From contig CM046875.1 in the NCBI GenBank assembly GCA_025667525.1, positions 199,182,125-199,246,124 on the forward strand: a stretch of DNA of 64,000 nt, written 5' to 3'. Origin of the DNA: Glebionis coronaria. Its lineage: Eukaryota; Streptophyta; Magnoliopsida; Asterales; Asteraceae. The translations under genes were made by a program, and so were the position numbers. The notes under the pieces are model-generated. The model was given only the letters and a program-made list of their open reading frames with translations, did no database searches and was not told the DNA's origin. This document shows positions 10,205 through 20,903 of this stretch, piece after piece (the stretch's first letter is position 1; each line of letters starts with the position of its first letter).

Positions 10205-11187
10205 ATTTTCCGGATTTCCTTGAGTCGAAGGACAATCGGTGTATGAGTGAGGACCACCGCATGTTTCTCAAGGATTAGCAACCGCTTTAACTTGTTGTTG
10301 TTGTTGGTTTGAAGCGAGAAGCGTGATACTTTTGCTCATTTCAGTCATCATGCGGGTGAGTTCGGTCATATCTGGGTTTGCTGAAGTAGAGGAGACATTG
10401 ACTCTCGGGTTGTTCCTAGAAGAAGCAGAGGAATCCCAGATTTTGTGGTGATTAGTCATGTTCTCAATAAGCTCTCTACACTCCTCGGGTCTCCTTTTCA
10501 TGAATGTGCCACCGGCGGCTGCATTAATTGTATCACGATCACGAAAAGTCAATCCGTTGTAGAAAGTATCAATCAATGTGACATGTAGCATGTTGTGGTT
10601 TGGACAACGATCAATCAAGACATTATATCTTTCCCAAGCATCAAAAATTGATTTATCAGGATCTTGCATGAAACCGCTGATTTGATTGCGAAGGCTTGTG
10701 ACCATGGATGGTGGAAAGTAGCGCGACAAAAGCGTTGAGTCATGTCATCCCAAGTGTGAATTGAATTCTTCGGGAGACGATCAAACCATTTCTCGGCATG
10801 ATGTGATAAAGTATGTGGGAAGAGTTGTAGGCGAAGAACATCCATTGTGGCACCGGGCAACTTCATGCTTTGGGTGATTGTAATGAACTTGTCGAGGTGT
10901 TTGTTGGCATCATCATCAGGCAATCCACGGAATGGGTTAGTTTGCACTTTCTGAATCATGTGGTGCTTCAACGAAAACTCAGGAGCGTTGATTTGCATCG
11001 GCGCAATCGGTCCTCCTCGTCCAAACATGGTAGGTTGACAAAGCTCCTTCATTGTCCGAAGATCGGGCTGTGGAAGAACATTGTTGTTATTATTGAGGTG
11101 CGGTGGATGATTATTGTTGTTAACACCTGACATACTTAAATCTTCTTGAGTCTCGGGCTCTTGATAATTAGAAGATCTAGTACGCAT
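10205..11187 (-). pseudogene. Athila gag N-terminus, frameshifted and stopped (element B)
   Basis: The start is the ATG at 11187 (MRTRSSNYQEPET), matching the start of gag in I. The first frame runs to about 10727 and contains the retrotransposon Gag domain (HHAEKWFDRLP; HTWDDMTQRF). A one-base shift there moves the frame to SRYFPPSMVTSLRNQ, which continues to 10268. It then stops at a TGA standing where the first Cys of the zinc knuckle (C-E-T-C-G-G-P-H) should be; the knuckle continues in frame past it. Two lesions therefore disable Gag, the second in the RNA-binding motif itself. Confidence 0.85.
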
Positions 11188-11411
11188 ACACCTACAAAGA
11201 CAAAAGAAAACAATACCAAACACAAAGACAATATATATACACAATAAAAATAAAATCTTTTTGGATTTTTGAAATTTTTAATTTTTATGATTTTTGAAAA
11301 TTTTTGTGCAAGAAAATAACGCTCACGAGTGAACGGATCCAAAAAAAAAAACAACGCGTCTCTCACAGAAAACTGTTAATCTTTACGAAAAGAGCCGGCA
11401 GCAGCGCCATT
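11188..11411 (-). promoter_or_regulatory. Leader and tRNA-Asp-type primer binding site of B
   Basis: In sense, TGGCGCTGCTGCCGGC (11409-11394) follows the LTR after two bases. It resembles the complement of plant tRNA-Asp, the usual Athila primer, with a few changes. A T-rich stretch ending ctttgTAG|GTGTATG precedes the gag ATG and looks like a splice acceptor. The leader is shared with I and J. Confidence 0.75.
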
Positions 11412-13203
11412 TGATAACTATGCTTTTGCCCAGGTTAAAAATTACCGTTGTACCAATCTCTTCGAATTGAAAAAGGAGTTTAATGTGCGACTCAGTCGTT
11501 CTTTGGTGAAACAAAAGTGTGTCGTTGTAGTATTTAAAATAAAAGTGCAAAAACAATTAAAGTAAATGACTTGAAAGTAAATCTAAATCTAATTTAAATA
11601 AATTGTGCAAATATTTAAAAGCGAGGCTAAAATTAAAAGGCACTAAAAGTAACTAACGCAAACTTAAATCTAACTAAGGCAAACTTAAAACGTAACTAAA
11701 ACTGAAGCTTAAACTAAGGCAAGACTAAAATAAATCTAAGGCAAATAAACTTAAAGTGCGACTAAGTAAAAAGGCGGGAAAAACAAAGTTCGAAATTAAA
11801 AGGCATAAAATTAAAAACTAAGATTTCCCTATCCGGAATAAACCCCTATTCGGAATAAATGGCTATTCGGAATATGTCACCTATCCGGAATGTCACCCTA
11901 CTCGGAATATTGGTCTATTCGGAATACAAGCCTATGCGGAATACAAGCCCTATGCGGAATAAAGTTCTCTATCCGGAATATGCAGCCTTATTCGGAATAT
12001 TTGCTCTATGCTGAATACCTTGCCTATGCGGAATATTAGCACAATCCGGAATAAATAGACCTATGCGGAATACCCAAGCTATGCGGAATAAACGGCAACT
12101 CGGAATAAACCCTATGCGGAATATCCTCCTATGCGGAATAAATCTCCTATGCTGAATATTGAGCCTTACTCGGAATAAGACCTCTATTCGGAATATTCAA
12201 TATTCCGAATAGTCCACCAGTGAAATGCTCCGTTCGGAATACTGAGAGATCAGAATCCTGGGAATTTCAGTAACAAATTCGCGAAGAACAAGGAACAAGA
12301 AATAACACGAATATAATCAAAACAAAGCTAAATCAACCACAAGATTAAATCAAACTAACAAATAAACATCTATTAATCATAAACAATCAATCCAAAACAA
12401 TCAAACTCACAAAACTAATCAAAACAATCAAAACCCACTTTGATCAAAATAAGAACATAAGAAAATGAACATGAACATAAACAATAAAAATCAAAGATTA
12501 AGAAAGGTAGAATGAGAGCTTAACAATAAAGATAAAGATTAACAAGAATTAAAAGAAAAACTTACTTGAAATGAAATGGTAATTAAGGTGCAAGACAGTA
12601 TTTAAATTTGACAAGTATTTAAATGACAAGGTAATTAAAAGTGGAAGAACTAATTGTCACTATTAGCCAACAAAATGAAAATGATTAATAACTAATCTAT
12701 ATATAGGGGAGGATTAAGGGGTGCTTAGGAAGCTTCCTCCCCTCATTCATTTTCTCTTAATTGCATCATTAGGCCCTTCTTAATCTCTTTGTTAATTGCA
12801 CCATTAGTCCTTAAGCCTTTAAATCTTCTTTAATCTTGGACTTTAATGACTTTTGGCTCGGGATTTTTTTGAACTCGTCTTTTAATTCTTCAATAAAGTA
12901 GACTTGAGTTCTTCGGCTTTAAGTAAACTTCCGTCTTTCGACTTTTTCTTTGATAAATCTTCAGAATTGGTCTTGGACTTCCGTTCTTTTTGCACTCTTG
13001 ACTTCTCGACTTCATCTTTCATCTTTTTCTTCAATAAAAGCCCGTGAATGCCGTGTTTTCTCCACTTTTCACCTTTTCGTCCTAAATCACAACAAAAACA
13101 CAAACCACGCATAATTCCGACATAAAAGACATAAAATACACGTTTTGGCCCGGTTATTATTGTAATTAAGTGGTAAAAAGGATGGGTGTTTACACACCTA
13201 TCA
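11412..13203 (-). repeat. LTR of B (5' LTR in sense), promoter-bearing copy
   Basis: It is the partner of 4174-5969. In sense it starts at 13203 (TGATAGGTGT). The TATA-like ctatatatag is at about 12698-12707, and the TATTCCG array is at 11830-12245 in the transcribed part. The left copy has a few extra bases in its purine-rich U3. Confidence 0.9.
11830..12245 (-). repeat. TATTCCG-type motif array in the 5' LTR of B
   Basis: This is the second copy of the array at 4591-5005, again with about 23 motifs. At least one copy changed from ctattcgg to ctatgcgg while keeping CGGAATA. Confidence 0.85.
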
Positions 13204-13216
13204 GCGGGATGTTACA

Positions 13217-13834
13217 GTATATTTTCCGGTGGGTAGAATAAGAGCTAATTTTTGACTTGATGGGCATTTGGAGCCCTTTACATTCCTTAACCCGCTCAAT
13301 TCAAGTTTTGCTAGACTTTTATATAGGGAACTTTAAAACGCAAAAGTCTTAGCTCATTCGGGTTAAGAACAAGAACTTTTCGCAAGTTCCTATAATTGAT
13401 ACTAGAAAGTCATTTATAAAGGGAACTATAAAATGAATTCTCTAAACTTGAAAAATTCCAAGAATGTGCAAGATCCTATAGGTGGCTTGAAAACCCAAAA
13501 CTTTGATTTGATATAGTCTTAATGAAAGCTAATCCAAATTTTGGCTTAATTTTGACTTGCATGGCTAAGTATTCACGAGTCTCTTTAATTAGAGGTCTTT
13601 AAATAGTGAAGAACGAGAGATGATAGAGTTAGACAAGTGATCATGCTAAACGTAGAACATGAAAATGTTCTTTCAAAAACTCATATGTTTTTAATTGTAG
13701 CTTTTTCTCCCATAAGATCAATGCATTAGGAATAAAAATAATTGCAATAAGTAAGGTCATACGATTTGAAAGGTTACTTAGCTTCTAGCACAAGATCGTT
13801 TAAAAGTTGCTCAGGGTTGAATAGAGTTCATAGC
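13217..13834 (+). other. 3' untranslated interior of C, left piece
   Basis: There is no gene. The sequence matches the same region of D (15775-16235) and I (59215-59500), including aagttttgctaggcttttatataggga and the acgagagatgatagagt block. Confidence 0.75.
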
Positions 13835-14597
13835 TAATAAGTGTGAAAACACTTATCCTTTTACCGCTTATTTCCAATAATAACATGACCAAAACGTGAA
13901 ATTTATGTCGTAAAAGTCGGAATTATGCGTGGTTTGTGTTTTTATTGTGTTTTAGGACCAAAAGATGAAAAAGGAAGAAAACACGGGCTTTCACGGGCTT
14001 TTATCGAAGAAAACGAGAAAAGACGAAGTCAAAAGATCAAGAGTGCTTAAAGAACGGAAGTCCAAGGCCTATTCCAAATATTTATCGAAGAAAAAGTCTA
14101 AAGATGGAAGTTTAATGAAGTCGAAGAACTCAAGTCTAAATTAAAGAAGAAAATTATTAAGACAAGTTCAAATCCTGAGACGACGTCGAGAAAAGACAAA
14201 GATTTAAATCGAGTCGAGAAGAAAAGAAAGAAGGAAGCACACCACACATGCACTTCCCACTTAGCCTATAAATACCCTCCTAATCACATTAGGAGGGTGG
14301 TTAGCTAGTTTTATTTTTCTTTGTTTTTAGTTTTCATTTTAGAGAGACAAAGTGTTTAACTTTCTCTCACTAAAACTTCATCTTTTCTTTTAAGTTAAGC
14401 TTTCATTAATCTTTGTATTTTAGTTTCCTTAATCAAAAGCAAAAGTTTAAGTTTGTGTTCTTTACTCTCTTTCTACATTTCTTGATTTTGATTGATTTTG
14501 ATCCGAAACATACTTGTTTCGTGTTTGAATTTGATGTTTGGTGTTTATAAAGTTAATCTTTCTATTCCTACGTAAGCTTTTATACGCTATAAGCATC
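13835..14597 (+). repeat. 5' LTR of D, truncated
   Basis: It matches 26353-27115 with scattered changes. It begins with a stem-loop (arms ATAAGTGT, ACACTTAT), has TATAAATA at 14267-14274 and, touching it, a perfect 9-bp inverted repeat at 14275-14297 (arms CCCTCCTAA, TTAGGAGGG). The downstream motif arrays present in the 3' copy are missing. Confidence 0.85.
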
Positions 14598-15139
14598 GTG
14601 CCGCGTGGGCCGACAAGTTAGATGATGCTCTGTGGGCTTTTCGTACCACTTATAAGACGCCGATTGGTTGTACACCTTATCGTCTTGTGTACGGAAAAGC
14701 ATGCCACCTCCCTATCGAGCTGGAACATAAGGCATACTGGGCCTTGAAGTGGGCTAACTTCGACATCAACAAAGCCGGTGATCATCGGAAGATTCAACTC
14801 AACGAGCTTAACGAACTGAGGAATGAAGCTTACGAGAACTCACTGATCTACAAGGAGAAGACCAAGATCATCCATGATGCAAGCATTAAGAGCCGAGAGT
14901 TCCACAATGGTGATCAAGTTTTACTCTTTAACTCTCGGTTGAAGATCTTCTCTGGCAAGTTGAAGAGCCGCTGGTCTGGTCCATTCACCGTCGCTAAAGT
15001 CTTTCCATATGGCACCATTGAGCTTTCTCAGCCAAATGGGCCCAATTTTAAGGTGAATGGCCAGCGTTTGAAGTTGTACTTTGGTGAGGACATCTCTCAT
15101 GAGATGATTCCATCCGTCACCACGTTTCCCATGAACTAG
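14598..15139 (+). pseudogene. C-terminal integrase fragment of Athila pol (element D)
   Basis: The frame is open from the deletion junction to the stop at 15139. It reads [20 protein letters not shown], then [39 protein letters not shown] and [13 protein letters not shown]. This is the end of the integrase core and its C-terminal domain, very like the last 170 residues of the I polyprotein. All catalytic residues are lost. Any ATG start in it (14687) has no biological meaning. Confidence 0.9.
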
Positions 15140-16738
15140 TTTTGGGTCGAGTCCGGCTCGTGACTCGGTTATAAAAAACAAGCGCTTCTAGGGAGGCAAC
15201 CCGTGATCTATCCTTTACCGCTTTCATAATAAGTGTAGGGGGAGCTCCATATGTGTTGGTTGTCTTGTTTCTTATTTTGTGCAGGGATTCAAGCTTCAAA
15301 GAGCACCTCGATGACTTTTGACGAACCGTGATCCCGTGTACCCGTCTTCCTGGTTCTATCCTAAACTCTTTTGATTCTCTATTTTATATTTTCTAATATT
15401 AAAATAGGAATCACTTTAGTTGTCCTTTCCTTAGCAAGATTTAAACAACGTGCACAATATCTTAAGTGTAGGGGAATTTATTCCCACATGCTTAAACATT
15501 AAGGACAATGTTTATATCAAGTGTAGGGGGACTTCTATCGAAGTAAGTGGTCTTTTCCATAAATTTGCCCTCATCTTAACTGGAAAATTTGATTTTTCGA
15601 CATTTTTCAAAAATTTTAATCTATTTTGGCCTTGTAGTTTTCCTTTGTTATCGTTATTTACTTTCTTTGCTAGAATAAATTTGCAATAAAGTGGTTTTAA
15701 ATTTTTCAAAGTCGTGAATATTTTGACCCAACCCGAGTTTACTTATCTAAGTTTACTCTAGCTAGTATCCTTAACGTGTTTAAGTCAAGTTTTGCTAGGC
15801 TTTTATATAGGGAGCTTTAAAACGCGAAAGTCTTAACTCTCACGGGTTAAGAACAAGAACTTTTCGCAAGTTCCTATAATTGATCCTAGAGAGTTGTTTA
15901 TCAAGTGAATTTTAAAATGCGATTTCTTAACTTGAAAAAGTCTAAGAATTTGCAAGATCCTATAGATGACTCGAAAACCCAAAACTTTGATTTAATAGGC
16001 TAAGCATCCACGAGTCTCATTCCTTGAGATTTTAAACTATGGAGGACGAGAGATGATAGAGTCAATTATAAGTTTGGTATTCTTTCGTGAATTTATGTGA
16101 GTTAATTATGAGCCTATTCTCCCATCGCTTGTTAATAAATTTATCTGCAATAAATAAGGTTGTACGATTTAAAAAGTTACTTAGCTTCTAGCCCAAGATT
16201 GTTTAAAAGTTGCTCGGTATTAATTAGAGTTCATAGCCAAGGCATAACTTATTGAAGCGGGATGCGAAGATTGGCGAGTCCGAAAAGGCCCTAACAAGGC
16301 ATAAGGGCTACATTTTGTTGCTAAAGATCCAAAAGTGATGTGAAGAATCATTTATTGAAAATCAATATAAGGATCGAGACACACGAAGAAAAGCAAATAC
16401 TCCCCTAAAGATCATGGAGAAGTCTATCCGAAAAGACCCTAGCAAGGTATGAGGATAAAGAGATCAAGTCCTAAAAGGAGGCGGATCGTTGTATATCAAA
16501 ATCCCAAATAAAGATTGGAGAAAAATGAAGAAGTAGTGGTCCAAATATAAAGAATCTCTCAAAAAGTTCAAGTGAAGAAATTCCTATTATGAAGAGAAGA
16601 CCATAATTTCAAGAACGTCTCTCAAAGATTTGAAGTATGAAGTCACTGCCAAATATCGATCTGAGAAAGGTCTCAAATCGTAAAGCGAGTTATGCCAAGA
16701 TATGAACTTTTTGAGGTCCCGAGAAGCAGTTTTAAAAG
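15140..16738 (+). other. 3' untranslated interior of D, left piece
   Basis: It holds the post-pol hairpin (arms CGAGTC, GACTCG, 15149-15168), the GGGAGGCAACCC block at about 15195-15206, and three polypurine-like tracts (aagtgtaggggg near 15232, 15466 and 15520). The last bases, aaaag at 16734-16738, are the target duplication of E. Confidence 0.75.
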
Positions 16739-17071
16739 TGAAGGTCTACGTGATTATTGGCCTCTTCTACATGATGGATTGAATTGATAAAGTGGGTAGA
16801 TTGATTAATAAAATAAGGAAGATGAGAAGGGAGATGAGGGAGTAGAGAGAGAAAGGAGAGAAAAGAGAAGAGTAGAGAGAGAAAGTAAAGATTGATTAGT
16901 GAATGAATGAAAATGACCAACCCCTCCTAACATGCTAGGAGGGGTTATATATAGCCCACCCAACATGTGGGCTATATGGACTATACATTTACTAAGTGGA
17001 TCACGAGCCCATTACATAATTATCGTTGGAGCGACCGATCCTTCATAAATACGTAAAACGTATTTCCAACA
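16739..17071 (-). repeat. LTR of E (3' LTR in sense)
   Basis: Length is 333 bp. In sense, ctatatataa is followed directly by an inverted repeat (16921-16944, arms CCCCTCCTA and TAGGAGGGG). Next to it (17072-17085) is the polypurine tract, sense ttagggggagat. A second, diverged copy of LTR start plus tract lies at about 17166-17203. Confidence 0.92.
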
Positions 17072-19889
17072 ATCTCCCCCTAAGGGAGGTCGCTCCAAGA
17101 GACAAAGTTCTAAATAGTCTATATCTCGTGATCTATGCTAACTAAGATGTGTCCGAGACTTTATTGGGAAAAACGTATTTCCAACAATCTCCCCTAAGGG
17201 AGGTCACATCTTTTTACAAAATCTTAAACCTAGCATCTATGCTTGAGTCTCCGATCTTGTTCTTGTGAATGTGCTTGATGTGATCTTTGACTTTAGTCTT
17301 GAGCATGTTTCCTTGCCTTGACCTTGTGCATTCTTCACTTGTGATATTTGCCTCTTTATGACTTCATGTTCCACATACTTATACTTTTAAATTCTTGAAA
17401 GCTTCAGAGTTTGATACAGCGGAAGACTTGACCTTCAGGCTTTCTTGAATTTGTTGAAGTACTAATTGTATGTAGTATAAGCATGTGGTGACGACTTCTT
17501 CTGGTACACCGCAATGTCACCTTCTTGTTACGCTGCATAAGACAGTTAGCAACAAACAATATAAACGGATGAAATGGCCTTGAACATTTCATTCTAATTC
17601 GGTAGCATTTTACCTCCGGTCGGTGAAGACCGTTGGACGATATTAAATATCGTACTTGTGGCAGGTAGTTTCAATAAAGAACCTCCTTGACAAGATTTCG
17701 CGGGTAAACCCGTTCTCTTTACTCGACCGTCCAAAGCTGACTGCGAACGTAAAGAGTGAATCATTTGATAATCTTATCCGCATGATTTGAAGCCGTCAAT
17801 TCATGTTCCTGGAACAAATGAAGTTCAATTAAGAACCGCACCGTCGTTGCTTTCCAGTTGTCACTAGCTTGATTCATATAGAATCTTGCAAGTTACCTAC
17901 CAAGTGCTGTTTGATGTTAACACTAGAAGGATTTCCATTCGTCACTGTAAATACTTAATAGTATTACTCTGAATGTTCTGGCAAGATCACTAAGATATTG
18001 CGTAGAGGCCTGAAACGTGTTTAAATTCATTTAAGAATTAAAACACTGTTGCTTTCCAGTTATCACAAGTTTGATTCATAATGAATCGCATAAGTCACCT
18101 ACCATGAGCTTTTTGATATTCGCTCAAGAAGGATTTCCATCTTCATTGTAAACACTTTCGTATTACTCGGATGTTCAGGCAAGATCATGAAGATTTTGCG
18201 TAGGACTCTTAAGATCTTTCTTACTTTTCACAGTGTGTGAAGAAGCAAGGAAATATGAAAGTGTGTCCTAATTAGATATTTGATGATCTCAAATGGCTCT
18301 AGACTCGATCGTACATTTTGGATTTTTAGTGATCGGAGGCTAGAGAGGAGTGCCACCTTTTCAATACCAATTTATTCGGAGTGAATAAATCAATAGATAA
18401 TGCGTTGTCTCCGTGTGATTAAAACAAATATCTTTTGAGAGATATCTGAGTTAGCTGGGATGGGTTGTGCATTGCATCACTGGGTCCATGATGCCTGTCT
18501 TCAATATTAAGAATCATTAAACAATGATCTTAATAGCATATGTATTGACCCGGTTTCTGCCTAAGTTGTAAGGAGGGCTTCTTTCTTTACACCCTTTATC
18601 TTTACAATTCTTTTTCATTCTTCAACCCCTTCAATGCTTAACAATACGTCATCACTAGCACCTTGTTGTGATTGTTCCAGTGCTAACTTAAGTACTTGGT
18701 CGGCATTCAGCTACGTTCACAATCTTTCTCCATTTTTCCTAAGGACTACTATTTCTAGCTATGGAATGTCCTTGGGAAGATTCCTCCGGTTCTAGAGGAA
18801 TCATTGGACTTTAACCTATCCTACCATCCTTATGTCACCACAATCTTCATCATCGTGAATAGAGATGTTTTGGGTAAGTGTATGTCACCATGAAATCCAT
18901 TTTGAAGTGCAAATCCATTTTGCTCCCCCTTAACATATGCCACGATATCCAAAAACATTTCGCACATGTCGGGATGAGCTAGCACGTTAAGTCAAACCAT
19001 TTGTGATTAATCATTTCCCATATTAAATCACATTTTCTCCCCCATATTAAAAATATTAACTCAATCAATGTTTTTAATATCAATTGATTTAATAGCGTTT
19101 TAAGAAAATTTGGGAAGAAAAATGCAAATCCAATTATCTTCATGAATTAAACAAGCTCCCCCTCAAATTAATGAGGGTGTACTTGAAACGTAAATTAAAT
19201 ACCTTTTAAACACAAGTGTAAGGTATTTATCACGTGCAAAGATCATATATGATAATGAATTCACAATATTAGCAATTTACGAGGTTGGACCTGAATGATG
19301 GAGAACATCATATGAAAGAAGCACATGGTTCTTGTTCACGAATGTTGGTCTTCCTCGTAACTTCTGAAGTTATCTCTTGACTCCATGTGTATGATTGATA
19401 TCGTTGTCTTGACACCAATATGTGAACTTGGCCCTCTCGGCATCAAGGATTCTGAACGCTGGACAATTGCTCCCCCTCAATTATTGACCCGTGTTCTATT
19501 GAAAGAGCTGTAGTCATCATTTGATTAGTCGCATCGTCTAGTATGTAGATATCAATTGCAACAAACTTCGGATTGTGGAGTTGATAAGTTCGGATTTTGA
19601 AGTCAAAGCTTTCCGGTGAAATGCTTGACTTCAATGTGAAAAGCGGGTTACTATCGGAAATAATAGCAAACCATATGGAGCATGTTTTAAATCTTTTAAA
19701 CTTCTGCTCGAACTTTATTTACAACCCCGTGTCATTATTGAATGACATTTCTAGGTTCGTAAATATTATCGATTCCAGAAGACATGCTCTTTTTATCAAA
19801 ACGTTTTTGAACACACAATTTTGAAAGATTTAGAAAAACCTTTTGAGAAATTCTTGAAAAATTGTGTTCAAAGTTTTGAAAACCAATTA
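17072..19889 (-). other. Non-coding 3' interior of E
   Basis: I see no gene over 2.8 kb. It includes the duplicated polypurine tract (17166-17203) and a diverged direct duplication of about 190 bp (roughly 17845-18025 and 18040-18215, sharing gttgctttccagtt and gaaggatttccat). Short open frames here have no recognisable similarity. A decayed pol is possible, but I find no motif. Confidence 0.5.
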
Positions 19890-20900
19890 CTTGAGCTTAA
19901 GATTTGGAATATCTTAGGAAAGCTCAAGTCCGAGAAGTTGTAAACTTCTCGTTGTAAGGATAAGTTACCATCGGCGATAAACTTTCCTTTTATCTGAAGG
20001 ACGAGTCCTAAGCTGACATTTACTTAGAAGTCGTTTTCATGAGCTTGAAAACTTTGATTGTTTTAACGGAAAGCTCATGACCGAGAAAGGTTAATTTCTC
20101 GTTATGAGGAAAAGTTCTCTTATTTAAAAGATACACTTTCCTTTCTGAGCTTAAAACTTCGAATGTTTTAATACAAGCTCATGACCGAGAAAGGTGAATT
20201 TCTCGTTAAGAGGATAAGTTATCATAAACGATAATCTTTCCTTTATTTTAAGTTCGAGTTACAGTCTGACATTTGACTGTAAGTCATTGTGCATGAGCTT
20301 AAAAAACTTTGATTTTTTTTATTATTAGCTCATGCCCGAGAAAAGTTAATTTCTCGTTGTAAGGATAAGTTTATCATCGACGATAAACTTTCCTTTCTTT
20401 GATGCACGGGTTATCGTCTGATATTTAACGATAAGCCATATACACGAGCTTAAAATCGTCGAATAGTTTTAATGAAAGCTCGTGTCCGAGAAAAATTAAT
20501 TTCTCGTTTTGAGGGTATGTTATCGTTGCGTAGATAAGCTTCCCTTTCTCTAAAGATCGGGTCACAGACTGTAATTTGACTGTGAGCCATTGTGCATGAG
20601 CTTAAAAACATGGAATGTTTTTTATATAAGCTCATGCCCAAGAAAAATTAATTTCTCGTTGTTAGGATAAGTTTACCATCGGCGATAAACTTTCCTTTCT
20701 TTGAAGATCGAGTTATAGTCTGTGATGTGACTATAAGTCCTTATGCATGAGCTTAAAAACTTGGAATGTTTTTTATATAAGCTCATGCCCGAGAAAAATG
20801 AATTTCTCGTTGTTAGGATAAGTTTATCATCGGCGATAAACTTTCCTTTCTTTGATGAACGAGTTACAGTCTGTGATGTGACTATAAGTCCTGTACATTA
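19890..20900 (-). repeat. Seven-unit array, each unit made of up to four stem-loops
   Basis: Units start at about 19890, 20038, 20146, 20291, 20442, 20594 and 20745 (period about 150 bp; the second lacks its last hairpin and is 108 bp). Each holds stem 1 (for example GCATGAGCTT with AAGCTCATGC), stem 2 (CGAGAAA with TTTCTCG), stem 3 (AAGTTTATC with GATAAACTT) and stem 4 (TTATAGTC with GACTATAA). Arms change between units in complementary pairs. The array begins just after the stop of the E ORF in sense, so it would sit in the 3' region of its RNA. Confidence 0.85.
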
Positions 20901-20903
20901 AGC

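Larger units (their letters stand above)
4174..13203 (-). mobile_element. Element B: Athila-type element with gag and protease only
   Basis: Two LTRs of about 1.8 kb (4174-5969 and 11412-13203) flank a minus-strand interior. Ends are TGATA and TATCA; the target duplication is gcggg (4169-4173, 13204-13208). In sense order: tRNA-Asp-type primer site, gag in two frames, gag C-terminus plus protease, an acidic ORF, then directly the post-pol hairpin and 3' region. Reverse transcriptase, RNase H and integrase are absent without obvious debris, so this is a non-autonomous derivative like the plant elements called TR-GAG. The LTRs differ by only scattered single bases, so insertion is fairly recent. 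Element I could supply missing enzymes; that is inference. Confidence 0.88.
1..13216 (+). mobile_element. Element A: chimera of Cassandra-like LTR and Tekay-like interior, split by element B
   Basis: The window opens inside the 5' LTR. The order is LTR end (1-33), an initiator-Met primer site (38), about 3.8 kb of decayed interior, a second primer-site-like sequence (3835), a polypurine tract, and a 3' LTR of 266 bp (3916-4173 plus 13209-13216). Both LTR ends share the run from caatattgtagtc to gatgttaca. The interior holds a Tekay/Del-type reverse transcriptase remnant full of stops and shifts. Element B interrupts the 3' LTR eight bases before its end and duplicated gcggg. The element is dead for protein coding. 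The right flank is Athila 3' sequence of element C, so A inserted into C; its own target duplication cannot be checked because the left end is outside. Confidence 0.8.

Noticed and set aside
19890..20900. CRISPR-like array
   Set aside because: The regular units are full-length tandem repeats with variation throughout; there are no conserved short repeats with unique spacers, and the setting is a plant retrotransposon.
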